Assembly (NCBI GenBank): GCA_021029095.1
Contig: JAJOHG010000005.1
Span: forward strand, 186,001-250,000
DNA length: 64,000 nucleotides
Source: Phellopilus nigrolimitatus
Lineage: Eukaryota; Basidiomycota; Agaricomycetes; Hymenochaetales; Hymenochaetaceae
Direction of reading: 5' to 3'
Positions 11,107 to 22,503 of the stretch are shown piece after piece; within the stretch, counting starts at the first letter, position 1; each line of letters begins with the position of its first letter. The position numbers were made by a program, and so were the translations under genes. The notes under the pieces are model-generated. The model was given only the letters and a program-made list of their open reading frames with translations. It was not told where the DNA came from and searched no databases.

Positions 11107-12907
11107 ATGGCTCCTTCGACTACTTTTAAAGACAGGATCAAACAGTTTGAGGTGTCGGACGATGTGCGCTCCTCAGAGTCGCCGAATAGAGCCCCCCGCC
11201 CGAGCCATCTACCTGCACGTGGCTATCAGGCGGCGTTCGCGAGCGCAGTGGCTTCAAACTGCTTCAACGATCCTATGGGGGAACCAATCTCGCCGACGGC
11301 AGCGTCGTATACAATAATTAAGCCCACCGTTCCATACGTTCCTCGGAAACCACGTATAAAGTCGCCCTCACCATCTCCACCCAACTTGGGATGCAAGACT
11401 TCTCTAATCGACCTCAAGGACTGGGTCGTCGAGGATGGTCCCAGCACAAAAATGAGTTCGTCGCAGGCGACGGTGAACGGGAATGGATTCTCAGTGAGTT
11501 TGATCGAGATTGCTACTCTCGAAAATAGGAAATTAACTCATGGAATTTTAGAAATCTGTGTTTGCGCCTCCCCTCCCTCCTCGCAAAGTATCTCAGAACT
11601 CTGTAGCTTCTGGTTCCACCTCTTCGAGATCACGATCTCCCCACAACGCTTCGCCACCGATGATCTCTCGAGAGTCGTCTAACTCGCTTACCGTCGAACA
11701 CACCTACCCACCCTTAGCAAAAATGTCTTCGCAATCGAATATGCGGCAGGGACAGGGCCATATACATGCGTCGTCTATATCATCGTTCCATTCTGTGTCT
11801 TTGTCGTCGGACGGTGACGCTGCAACAGAATCCTCGGGAACGGGTGGTGGAAGCTCGGTTTCGAACTTCATAGCAACTTATCCTATGGATAAAGTTGAAG
11901 CTGCAGCTCAGATCGAACTAGATAGGGACCGGGATAGCGTCGATGACTCCTTTTCTTTTGAGACGGTTTCTTCTACTGGACTATCGAGCCCAACTTCGTC
12001 TTCTATACATGACTGGGAAAAGGACTTCGTTACACATAGCGCTAAGGTCGAGCCGCCGAGACTCCCTTCTCGACGGACACCCCTCACCAAATCTCCGGCT
12101 TTGTCGTCTTCGTCGTTTCAATTGCCACCATCCCTTTCGTCTCAAAGACCTTCGCAGCCGTCAAGCCCCAGTTCCTTATCGAGCGCGACTCGTCGCGTGC
12201 CGCCTCCGCCTCCATCCCGGTTCAGCAAGCCGCCACCCTCCGCGTCTAGCCGCGCTTCATTAATGTCCACGGCCACGTCCGCATCCGATCGCTCGTCGAT
12301 ATTCAGCACCACGACGGTCACAACCGCGCACACGAGCATCGGCTCCTACACACAACTTCTCCGGCCGACGCCCGTTCCCCTCGTGGCGCGGAAGCGCTAC
12401 GAGGCTGTTTTCTTTGCGAACGTGAATGCGCAGCGTCGGGCGATGATGAATAAGCTTTCTCCATCTGCTGCTCCGGGCGGCTTCTCGCCGACTCCTCCTA
12501 GCCCATCATCCCCGACGACGCCGCGCAAGGGTTGGCGGGGGTTGTCTGTAGATCTTATCACGAACCCGGAGAACAATCCGTTGTTTTCGCCTGTATCTGA
12601 GGAAGAAGGGGAGGGAAGTAGGCTCGAAGGGCAGGCCGTAAAAGGCATATGGTCCAAATCTAAGTTATTACCCGAAAAACTCAAGGATATTTGGTACGTT
12701 TCTTTTTTTCCTAGCAAAATTGTAGAAAATGTTGAGTGTCCTTTCTATGTTAGGAACGTGTGTGCGCTCCCGGGACAAACCTCCCTCGACAAAGACGGGT
12801 TTGTCAAGGGAATGTGGCGCATTGACGAAGAACTTCGTCGTATACAGAGCACGCGGAGTACGAGTCATATACGGCCTCCCAGACGGACTATAGATCTTCT
12901 ACATTAA
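11107..12907 (+). CDS. EH-domain protein, IRS4-like
   Basis: Three exons (11107-11493, 11552-12693, 12754-12907) sum to 1683 nt, giving 560 residues. The first ~410 residues are disordered, rich in Ser and Pro, with proline tracts (PPPPP) that could bind SH3 or profilin-type partners. From about 412 the sequence becomes an EH domain: RYEAVFFANV, QAVKGIWSKSKLLPEKLKDIW, then SLDKDGFVKGMWRIDEELRR, where the second EF-hand-like loop sits. EH domains bind NPF peptides in endocytic and phosphoinositide-regulating proteins. A C-terminal EH domain after a long disordered region matches fungal Irs4/Tax4, which control phosphoinositide phosphatase activity. The intron at 12694-12753 interrupts the EH domain at the KDIW Trp codon. 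The gene converges on ATG9 with 203 nt between stops. Confidence 0.85.
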
Positions 12908-13110
12908 TAAGTTCCTCTAATTAATAAATTATTATTTTTGCTTCATGCTTTTCTATACATACGCGGTTTCACGCATCACGTTCATGTTCATATACGGCTC
13001 GCCCCGCATGCATTGTACGCATTATGCTTTATTATACAGTTATCGTGCATATTCTTGAAGTCAATTGTTCGTGTGCGGATGTGTAAGAACATGATTTTTT
13101 AATCTTAAGA

Positions 13111-16100
13111 TCATATGCGTGGCACTCTCTCGAAGGCATGTGCGAGCATTCCAGTTATGCCCCCAACCTCGACTTGATCATCTTCTGTATGTTGCGAGGT
13201 GGAAGGCTGCGCGATATGCCGTCCACGTGTTATCTTCCCGTCGACGTACGAGTCACCCAGCTCGCTCCGCACCTCGTCCTTGTGCGCGAATTCGGATGCC
13301 GCGAGTGGCTCAGCGACGACGATTGCAGGCTCTTGGGTTTGCGCGTGCGCGTGCGGGTCCACCGGGAAGGGGTTGATCGTCGACTCGAGCAGCTGCTCGT
13401 CCTTCCCCAGCCCTGATGCACTCGAGTCTGCCGCAGGTACTACAACTGTTGGCGCGTGCGCTCGTGCCTGCGTAGACGGACCTTCGCCCGATGCGAGATT
13501 CGTCCGCCCGGGCGTTCCTCGCCGGCGGAGTGCGGCGTTCTGGCTCTGGCGAAGTGCGCGATCATATTCATATGTGCGCTCGGCAAAGCGGCGCTCTGTT
13601 GGCACCCCATGCGTATGTCCGCGCGACGGTGACTCTGGGAAACGGCCTCGCGGGACCCCACTGGGTCCATGCCCGTGTCCGTGAGTGAAGTCCGCCATGC
13701 GACTCAAATAGAGCGAGCCGGACGGGTCGGTGGGCTGCCATTCTGGGTTCGCAGCCTGATGACGGGTAGCAAAATCAACACAATTCGGAGATGAAAGCGA
13801 AAGGGACTTTGATTCCGTGCACACCTTGAAGTTCAAGAAGCTCTTCTCCATCTTCCCTTCTTTAGACAAAAAGCGTTCGTCCCTCACCTTCGTCGGAGCG
13901 CCAAACTAGACAGTCAACGATCCACCTCTTTAGTTTTCCCGCTGTCAATTCTGAGAGACTGGAACTCACATTCACATTTCCATGTCGCTTGAAGTCGAAT
14001 ACAGCGAAACTGCACACGTAGCCGAGGCCATCAACATGGATTGTGAACTCGCGTAAAAAGTCGATGATTGCAGGTGCACAGTTCGGGAGCGAGAAGCAGA
14101 GCACAAAGGGGGTAAGTACGACAGAAAGCAATTCGCGCATAAAAACCATAAGTTTCATGTCGAACAGCTTGCCGAAGTCCTTGTGGACCTGGCAAATGAA
14201 AATATTTTAAGGTCAGACGTAAAAGGTCTAGAAAAGGACTAAGGATGCGTGCCTTCTGCGAGTGCAGCTGCCCTTTCCACTCGTCGGGCATGTAATGTGT
14301 GTAGTGAATGACTTCCGTCATCAACAGCTCAGGATCGAAGATGGAATTGTCTTCCGGGATCATCCCTCGCGACACGGCGAGAATCGAACCAAACACACCG
14401 AGGTAAAACAAAACTGTCCGATGCGGAGTGATTTCAAAATGCGTAAAGAGATCCGGATCTATGACAGATGCGAGGAAGAGGACTGCAGCGAACGATCCGG
14501 CAACAAAGGAAACGAAACTTTAACGGCGCGAATTGTCAAGACGAGTAACGCCAGATAGCTGCTTAATAACTCACCGCATCACCAGCGCGACCTTGCTGTT
14601 CGGAAACTGGGCAATGTACATGCTCGCAGTAGGATACGACTCGTCTAGCCTGCGAGAAAAGATATGCGGGAGCTCGTTGAATTCGCGGAACTTCCATTTT
14701 GCGAAAAGGGTGTATCTGCGCCCGCCGATCGAGGATGGGTCCTTGTGATATAACTATGAAAGATGTTAGATCTCATATGAAACGCAAATTGCTGCTGGGA
14801 AAATGGAGAAGGTAACCGACCTCGAAGTACCTAAAGAAATAATACATTAAGAGGTATAGAACGATAAATGGTGCCGACACTGCGTTGAGCACGCCCATGA
14901 AAATAAATCGATGGCGCAACCTGCATTTCGCAGTCAGTGCGGAAACACTTATATAAGTTAGATGGACACTTGCTCCTCAATTAAAGCACTCCTGTTCTTC
15001 TCCTTAAGGAACACCTCTTTCACCATTCCTCTTGAATCAAACAGGTACCGCATAAGAACAATCCTTAAATTGTGCTCCAGCGCCGTGCTCAGCGTCAAAC
15101 CATGTCTTTCGTCCAAATTTAGGAAGTTGCTGAGAAAGGCCGGCAGCGGAACACGTAAGTCCAGCAGATCTTTATTGAAAAGTGCGATTAAATAATTCTC
15201 TTCGCGCATAATGCGGTTCGCGATGTCGTGCGCATCGAGCTTTGCAATCATGGAGGACGATGGGTTGGCATGGGTCGCAGACGAAAGCGCCGTGACCGGA
15301 TTTTCTTCGCGAATAGCTTCTATGCGCCGAACGACTTCGGGCCATGAAATCGTCTGAATATCAGCCTAGGTAAAAGCGTTAGTTCTAAGCTTTAGCGAAG
15401 GAGAAAAGGCACATACGTCGGGTATGCCAAGAAGGTGGGTATAAAATCGGTACATATCAAGGAGGCGCATGACCTCGAAGACAAACGAGGCGATTTGCGT
15501 AATGTAGTACACGCCAAAGAAGAGGAAGAAGACGACTAGTAGCACCAGAGAATCTAATAGAACCGATTTAGACAGGAATTAGGTGTCTGCAAAAGTGTTG
15601 ATAGCTACCTTGCAACACAGTGGTCAACTACAACGTCTGATAAGTCTTGTTATACCTTCCGGCTTGATACGAGAATAATCAATACAGTTGAGGAGAAATG
15701 TCGAGAAGAAGATAGTGAAGCCAATCGTGCTGACATGCAAATATCAGCTTGGCATATGAATCACCAAAATTAGCTACCCACAGAAGATGAAGTCCTCGAG
15801 ATAAAGCGATTGAAATAATGCCTTTGCCTTCGTAGTATCTGTATACATCTTGCAGGAACACATCCAAATTGTAAACATTGACCCAATTCCATAGTGCACG
15901 CTCGTACGCGTCCAATCCCCGCATCTGCTTCCGTGCAGTTTCAGCCTGAGGTTCGTCATTCGGGGGTGGATCGATTTCCGAAGGACGTGGCGGCAGATGT
16001 AAAGTATCTTCATTTGACATAGGCAGAATAGGACGAGATGAGGATGACTTGTGCGCGTGCCTTGAATGTGCCTTTCCTTTCCCTTTGGACTGTAACTTCC

Positions 16101-16488
16101 TTGTGTGAGGGGACGCTTCAATCATGAAGCTCTGAGGAACTTCTTCATCGGAGGATTCGTCTAGCTGCACTCGCTGGTGCTCTTGTACATTGTGTCTAAT
16201 CACATTCATGCGCGATGATTCGCCCCAGGACACGCGGTGGTCACCACTGCTCCTAAACGGAGACCGGGTCCTCGTTGCGTCCTCTTCGATACCTTCCTGC
16301 TCCTGCTCGTCCTCCTCTTCTTCCAGTACTGACTGATTCGCCTGAAGGTAGCCCTGATAAGCCCTACTGCTCATCGGATTGAGCATGTTGAGAAAGCCGG
16401 AGGGACGTAGCGAAGACTGGAGAAGGCGGGCAGCATGTGGCGTAGAGGATTGGTGGGGCCGTGTAGAGCGTCGGCCATGATCTGACAT
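13111..16488 (-). CDS. ATG9: Autophagy protein Atg9
   Basis: This is the multi-pass lipid scramblase of autophagosome formation, carried on Golgi-derived vesicles. The start at 16488 opens a ~190-residue disordered cytosolic N-terminus with an acidic [11 protein letters not shown] run. The conserved core follows: [12 protein letters not shown]...YYEGKGI, hydrophobic membrane segments between about 15800 and 15400, then [20 protein letters not shown] with [42 protein letters not shown] residues near 14690, and [10 protein letters not shown]. The C-terminal tail (13111-13700) is disordered and rich in His, Arg, Gly and Ala. The coding region is split by at least eight short introns. The core shows no break. 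It is transcribed divergently from MET8 across 218 nt. Confidence 0.95.
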
Positions 16489-16706
16489 GAAGCGAGATAG
16501 TCGTAGTCAAAGTGAAAGGTGTCGCGCAAATGTCGCGTATCTCTTTCCGCAGTGATTTTGCGCGGACGCCCTTTCGCGTGCAGCTGAGGGCAACAGTCAC
16601 AGACGTTGCATGCGACTCAGAGGGCAGAGTCGGACGCGCCTCATGTCACGTGTTTCGGTCTTATCCTCACAGCCTCACCCGCTGCGTCGCTCTTCGTCTT
16701 TCCAGC
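16489..16706. promoter_or_regulatory. Divergent promoter, ATG9 / MET8, with CACGTG box
   Basis: These 218 nt separate the two start codons. A palindromic CACGTG E-box lies at 16647-16652, 54 nt before the MET8 ATG. In yeast, CACGTG is the Cbf1 site found upstream of sulfur-assimilation MET genes. Use of the same factor here is inference. Confidence 0.5.
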
Positions 16707-17468
16707 ATGGCTGACCAGGACTTGCCGACAGGCGGCGGCGCTCTTCTTCTCGCATGGCAGCTCAAAAACAAGCATGTTCTTATCGTCGGCGGGGGCGATG
16801 TTTCGTCAGGGCGCATAAAATCTGTTCTCACCGCAGATGCTTTTGTTACTCTCATCTCGCCCAACGACGGACTCCACCCGCTCACTAAGTTCTATATCGC
16901 CAATTACGACCGCATAACCTACCACGACCGCACCTTCGTCGGCCCGGATGATCTCTCGGGCGTCGACATGGTCCTTACCGCCATAGACGACGTCGACTGG
17001 AGCAGGCGCATATGCGCCATGTGTCGGGAGCGCAAAATTCCTGTCAACGTCGCCGACATCCCCCCGAGCTGTGATTTCTATTTTGGTTCCCAGATCCGCA
17101 AGGGTCCCCTCCAAATTATGATCTCCACCAACGGCAATGGGCCCAAGCTCGCTAACATTGTAAAGAAGCGGATAGAGGCTTGTCTGCCGAAGAATGTCGA
17201 TCACGCAATCGAGAATGTTGGCACGCTCAGGACTAAGCTGCGGCAGCGAGCACCGGGCGTAGGCGGGGAACTCAGCAAGAAAAGGATGAAGTGGATGTCG
17301 TCAATCTGTACGACCTGGGAGCTCGATGATCTGGCGGCCCTTGACGAGGAGATTATGGAAAACATGCTGACGACTGATTGGGAGAAGGGTTCTGTTCCAA
17401 TACCTCCCCGGACAAAGAAACGAGGTCAAAATTTTCACTCATCTCCGCCGTGTCGTTCGCAACATTAA
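16707..17468 (+). CDS. MET8: Siroheme synthase Met8 (dehydrogenase/ferrochelatase)
   Basis: The enzyme oxidises precorrin-2 to sirohydrochlorin with NAD and inserts iron to give siroheme, the cofactor of sulfite and nitrite reductases. A single exon encodes 253 residues from the ATG at 16707. The Rossmann motif HVLIVGGGDVSSGR is near residue 25. The family signature continues with PVNVADIPPSCDFYFGS, containing the Asp implicated in both activities, and ISTNGNGPKLA. The C-terminal helical dimerisation region runs to about residue 235. The last ~15 residues (RTKKRGQNF...) are unusual. In the -1 frame over the same bases, a hydrophobic ~22-residue segment (SAVSFATLIGFLFGTT...) runs on to 17581. 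A one-base deletion or strain frameshift would explain this. The core is complete. Confidence 0.93.
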   Translation: MADQDLPTGGGALLLAWQLKNKHVLIVGGGDVSSGRIKSVLTADAFVTLISPNDGLHPLTKFYIANYDRITYHDRTFVGPDDLSGVDMVLTAIDDVDWSRRICAMCRERKIPVNVADIPPSCDFYFGSQIRKGPLQIMISTNGNGPKLANIVKKRIEACLPKNVDHAIENVGTLRTKLRQRAPGVGGELSKKRMKWMSSICTTWELDDLAALDEEIMENMLTTDWEKGSVPIPPRTKKRGQNFHSSPPCRSQH

Positions 17469-17719
17469 TTGGCTTTTTGTTTGGGACGACAATGTCGGTT
17501 GCGCTATTGTGGAACCAAGGATTTTATGGCGATTTCTTTACAAACAATTTCTTAACAATACGCAGCATATTTTATTCCTGAACGCCTGAAATCACCTGTG
17601 GAATAGAGATAAACCAATGCGAAAATATGAATTGTATTGATAGACGGAGCAATTGCTACGGAAAACGTGTAATTTATTACTTAGTCCAGTGAAGAGAACA
17701 TTGCACCAACGCTCGAGGG

Positions 17720-18443
17720 TCAAGAGGATTTTGCTGTTGGTAAAGGTGGACCTTGCGGCAAAGGGCCCTCCGTGACATTTCTGGTCCAATGTGCTAGCAG
17801 ACCCATTCCGGCACCAATGCCTGCACCTCCAAGGAATACTGATATAAATAGGAAGGTGGGCATGAGCGACCCGGACTGACGTAGACGAATACGGGAAAAG
17901 CGCTCACAGTGTACGCTCCGAGCTCGCTTCCAGAACAAAGCTGGCGTCAGCGTTGCGCCCAGAATAGCCCCGATAGTCGAGTGGTCCTCTGCTCTTAGCG
18001 AGGACATCTATAAACCATGGATATAGATTAGAAAAATATGTTGATCCGCACTCTGAGTCGCAGTAACAACAAACATTATACATAGCATTTATTCGCCGAG
18101 CGCGCAAAACATCTTCGCTTTCATACGACGTTTTTAGATACTCCAGAGCACCACCCTGAGCAACTCCTGAACATGCCATTCATTTGCAAGCTAAGCTCTA
18201 TTGAGATTCTCTTCGATGTTACAGACAGCACTTGCCTACAGCCCCACCGATCCACGACGCACGCAGCATCCTGTTTATGCTCCAGGGCATGGCCCCCATT
18301 CTCCGCCGGCTCAGAACGACGGCGGTGTATAAAGGAGGCATCAATAGGGAAAAATATTGGTAGCCTATCGACATGGAACGCCGGATGAGATACTCCCTGT
18401 CCGCAGAGCTTGCCACTGTGGCAGAGATAGGCTCGACAGACAT
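17720..18443 (-). CDS. Small four-segment membrane protein, unknown
   Basis: Exons 18236-18443, 18075-18166, 17908-18007 and 17720-17838 sum to 519 nt, giving 172 residues. The first intron begins with GCAAGT, a GC-AG intron. The other donors are GTTTGT and GTGAGC. About four hydrophobic, glycine-patterned segments are visible: QYFSLLMPPLYTAVVL, SWIGGAVG...GGALEY, TIGAILGATLTPALFW and LFLGGAGIGAGMGLLAHW. Between segments 2 and 3 a charged loop reads SEDVLRARR. Four Gly-rich segments of this size recall the Tim17/22 and complex I NDUFA11-type fold in mitochondrial inner membrane, but no diagnostic motif was found. I therefore leave it unnamed. It converges on MET8 (251 nt between stops). Confidence 0.75.
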
Positions 18444-18802
18444 GGCCTTTTGTTGTTGAGTTACCCAAGGTCGACGAAGCCGACAAAATCAGGATTACAA
18501 GAAGCAGAATAGAGCCTTATGCACGTTCAGACAAGTTGCAGGAGGAATTGGGCTCACTAGTTAAACGTCATATTGGTCTACGCGTTGCGTGCATCCACAC
18601 TACAGCAGAGCCGGCCCTAAACAATGTGTACTCAGCTACAGTTCAGCCCCCTTGTCATCGACGACACTTTCTTCTTACACTTCCACTTGCTCTTGCAACC
18701 CCTTTCGATTTCTTGTCAAAACCCTTAAAATGTCGGTATCGACGATGGTTGATACCTTTGACACACCCATGATTGATTTTAGCGAGGACGCCGACTATAC
18801 CC
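18444..18802. promoter_or_regulatory. Divergent promoter region, membrane protein / acidic protein
   Basis: This 359-nt region separates the two starts. Just before the plus-strand gene it is C/T-rich (18640-18720). A short open frame with an ATG at 18730 runs into the acidic gene in another frame and may be a 5' exon or an upstream ORF. Confidence 0.45.
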
Positions 18803-21679
18803 ATGGGCGGCTCAGCAGACAGCTCAGCCTGGTTCCAACCCTTGTCCCACATGGACGAGGACGGTCACTTGCACAATCACCCTGACCCGTTAGAGGTCGA
18901 CATGATGGTGTACGACTACGACGAGACCGAGGAATATGAGATGGGTAATGAAAGCTACGTGACTGCGCCGGAGGTAGATACGGAAACTTTCACCCAGACG
19001 TACGCAGCCCCAGACGACAACGTGCTCGACGCTGAGGTATACGATCTCTCTGTTCACTCATCCCCGTTGCCACCGCCGGCCCTCGAATTAGATGAACGCT
19101 ACATCGCAGATACGGTGCCTGCGGATGGTTTGCATGTCCCTGCCGAGATGCCACAGAGTGACGACGCAGCAACGGCGCAAAATTTTACCAACCCTCACGT
19201 CGTGCATGTTTCTGAAATACCGCTGGACGCGAGCGCCGTGCACCAGCACGAATATCTTGATTCGCATGAAGGCATTGGGCATGGCCATGAGAACGATGAA
19301 CCCGAACACCTTGGAGGGTTGACATCAAATGCTGTCCGCATGTCTAGAGAAGTAAGCGTTGCGGCTGATGCGGGTCCGTCATCTTCACAGATGGAGCAGG
19401 CTTCTCATCAGGGAAGCTCAGAGGAGTACCATCATGACGAATCCGAGGGCAACGACGAGCGCCTGAAATTTCATACTGCCGTTTCCCCTTCGTTGCTAGA
19501 ATCAGTGGTGGCTCACGAAGAACATGAGGCAGGAATCGGCGAATATCCGGAAGATGGTGACGAGCATCGTGACGATCAAGACAACCTTCCTGAAGAGACG
19601 ACTGCTACCGGGGACGATACTTCTGCTCAGCCTGAACATCATCACACGCCAGAGCAGGTGTATCTCGATCCTCCTCCTCCAATTTCTCTCTCTCTCCAAG
19701 TCACTTCAGATGAGGGCGATCAGCCAGAGTTTGCGCTGTTCAGCACGCCAGAGCCTGCTTCTGCATCCGTCGATGGGACTCCAGCAGAAGAGCCGCTACT
19801 CCTGTTGCAGCATCATGCTTCGCTTTTCTATGAACCAATTTCTGCTGTCTTTGAGGCATTTCGTCAAGAAGAATATTTTTCACACCTGGAAGAGTTGTCT
19901 GATGCAGAGATGGCCCTCAATGCATTTGATTTACAATTGGTAATTTCTGAGGTGTGTTTTTTTTCCTTAGCTTCTGACGGGCTCCGTCGACTGACCGGGC
20001 TTTTCCCGAATAGGATAATGTCTATGCTCGCGAAGTATCGCTTCACGATCTCTATGCAATGCACCAGGGCGTGGGTTTACCTGGTCATTTAAGATTGATG
20101 TTACAGTCTGTTGTTCCTAGATTTATCGCTCGGTATAACCTCCTCAGAGACCAGATCACACGCCTAGCAATTACCGAGGAGACAGAGGAAGCTCAACAGC
20201 AAGACGAGAATACTGTTGATGGTCATCAAGGTGACGACCTCTGTTTCTTCTCATACTACAAGTCGCTGATCATCGTTACACAGACCATGAAGCTCAAACA
20301 TTCTCGGCGCCTGCAGCATCACAGAATCTGGAGAATGAAGACCACGAAGGGCCAACATCCGAAGAAACAGAAGAGAGTAAGAATGCTGACGAAGATCAAA
20401 GCCCTGACGATGGAAATGAGCGAATAAATCAAGAACAAGAACAAGAACACTCGGACAATCCTACAGAAAGCCTAGACGTTGGCGAGGTCGAAAAGGATCA
20501 GTCCGATTCTGATGTTCATCAGGTCGATGAAGAATACGATACAAAAGACTCGCATGGTGAATTCGGTGAGGAGGTCGAAGCTGGCGAAATTCTTGATGCC
20601 GATAGGCTTCATGTTCCGGATGAAAAAGATTCCGAAGACGCCGAAGAGCCTGCGGCGGAGTACGTCGATGTGGAAGAGCCCGACGAAGAAGGTGAAGAAG
20701 GCTATAACGATGATTTCGACGCTGACGGGGCAGTTGGCGCCGGAACAGGTGGCGAAGCAAACAAATCTGTTGTCCCGACTGTGGAAGATGAGTCGAATTC
20801 ACAGGTGGTCGAAGATGGAGAGAGACAACCGGCGGCGAAGCCGGACGATGCTCAAGCGCAAGAAATAGCACACTCGCTATCGGCTTCGTCATATGGGACA
20901 GAAGAGTCGACCTGGGATGCGGATGTAGACGTAGAGGAAGTTGATACCTTGGCAGATTTGAAAGAACAGACTGGTGGGTGTAAAAATAATTGCCACGCGC
21001 ATCTTTGGGATATTTTGTTAACCGTTCATGCAGACCATTCTAGCCAGAAAATGCCGGAGGTTTTTGATGAAGGTAATTTAGTCGAGGGTGGTGATGAGGG
21101 TGGTGATGAGTTCGGAGACGATGATTTTGAGGATGATGAGTTTGGCGACGATGATTTCGGTGATTCAACAGAGGACACATTGGATGGTTCGTATAGTTCA
21201 TCTCGTTATCAATATTCATTTGTTCACTTGGATTCTTTCTGTAGATTCTGCCGAAGTGTCAGCGGAAGACGCCGACGCTGCCTCAAAGGCGGTGCTGGTT
21301 GACTCTCAAAAGTTCGTGATTGACCTTGGTGATGTCGGTTCGGGTGCGTTATTCGCTCGACAAATTTTTACCCAATATGTCGTTGACGGGTAGTTTGACA
21401 GACAACGCTGATGCCGGTGCAGTTGATGCTGATGTTGACGCGCGACAAAGGCGGGATCGCGCGTCTGAAAGCCCTGTTAACAAAAAAGACGTCGAGTCGA
21501 CATCTGACGAGTCTGTGGTGGTACACAAAAACTCAAAACGGAGTCTCCACGATGCGGAGTTGGACGAACAGGAGTCCGCCTCGCCATCGAGTCCCCTAGG
21601 TAAGCACAAAGTGCGATGATACTTCTGAAAAATGAGCTGAGTTCTTTAATTAGACTCAAAACGTCTGCGAGTGCTTTGA
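18803..21679 (+). CDS. Conserved fungal acidic protein, unknown function
   Basis: Exons 18803-19951, 20014-20230, 20284-20973, 21034-21186, 21245-21343, 21402-21599 and 21654-21679 sum to 2532 nt, giving 843 residues. Residues 1-310 and 455-843 are Asp/Glu-rich and disordered. One folded stretch of ~130 residues lies between, from about 320: ISLSLQV, EEPLLLLQHHASLFYEPISAVFEAFRQ, then HDLYAMHQGVGLP and VVPRFIARYNLLRDQI. This layout (acidic protein with one short alpha-beta island) matches a conserved uncharacterised fungal family, recognised only from its general pattern. The C-terminus ends in a basic DSKRLRVL tail. Acidity suggests a histone or basic-protein partner (inference). The start at 18803 is the first good in-frame ATG and is not certain. 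Confidence 0.78.
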
Positions 21680-22503
21680 TTTGCTGGTCGATGTCTTTTC
21701 CGCCCAGATCTTACGCACCCTCACAAGTGATACTTTCTTGGACTCGTTTCTTTTCTCGGACTTCCGTCTCGCCCAGGACGGCCTCCCGCATAGTACATTT
21801 CCCAGCATAACTTATCGCCAGTCCTACCAGCAATTTGCAGCATAATCAATCAACTCAGGTCTAAGTGTTTTCCTTCGTTCATCGCTCACAATATGTTCGT
21901 TTTCTCTTCAAGCATTCTCCTTTTTGTCAATTCATCCTGTCTGAATTCTTTTTTTCTCGCTTGCACTTTTGCTTCTCTTATTTTCGTTTTTATTTGTCTC
22001 CCCAATTGTCGGCTAACCTTTTCTAGCTCCTGTTGGTCGTGGAAGGGTTGTGGTTTTGGGTAGCGAACGGGAGGGCGTCAGGCGATGTAGGGACGTAATA
22101 GCGTGTAATATTTGACAAAAGCCTACTGTACATCAGTACTTATACATACGTACATGGAGCGGTTAGCATCGCATCCCCTTATCCCCTCATTTTTGAGTAT
22201 TTTTTTTTCGAAAGCTTTTGCGAATATCGATCGGCAAGCACGTGACCTTTGCGGACGAGATCTGCACGAAAAGTTACTCGAAGTCAAGCTGATGTTGACT
22301 CGCCATGGTCTCTGTCTACGTCAAATCCAAAAAAATCCATAGCATTGATTTAGGTAAAGTAGAGTCTCCGGACAATGCAGTCTCCGGACAATGCACAATG
22401 CGCTGATTGCTTAATACAGCTTTTACAACTCTCTGAAGTGCATTGCACTCCTCACTTGTTATTTATCTCTAGAGGTCGATCACTTCTCGAGCACTATTTG
22501 ACG
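21680..22503. other. Spacer with tandem repeat and E-box
   Basis: This 824-nt spacer holds the 3' region of the acidic-protein gene and the RPC82 promoter. It includes a T-rich stretch (21895-22000), a CACGTG at about 22239-22244, and a two-copy 16-nt tandem repeat. No gene is visible. Confidence 0.5.
22363..22394. repeat. Two-copy 16-nt tandem repeat
   Basis: The unit agtctccggacaatgc occurs twice without mismatch, followed by a partial copy (acaatgc). It lies 110 nt before the RPC82 start codon. Confidence 0.85.

Noticed and set aside
13199..13684. 161-codon plus-strand frame
   Set aside because: It is antisense to the GC-rich, low-complexity C-terminal exon of ATG9 and has no recognisable features of its own.
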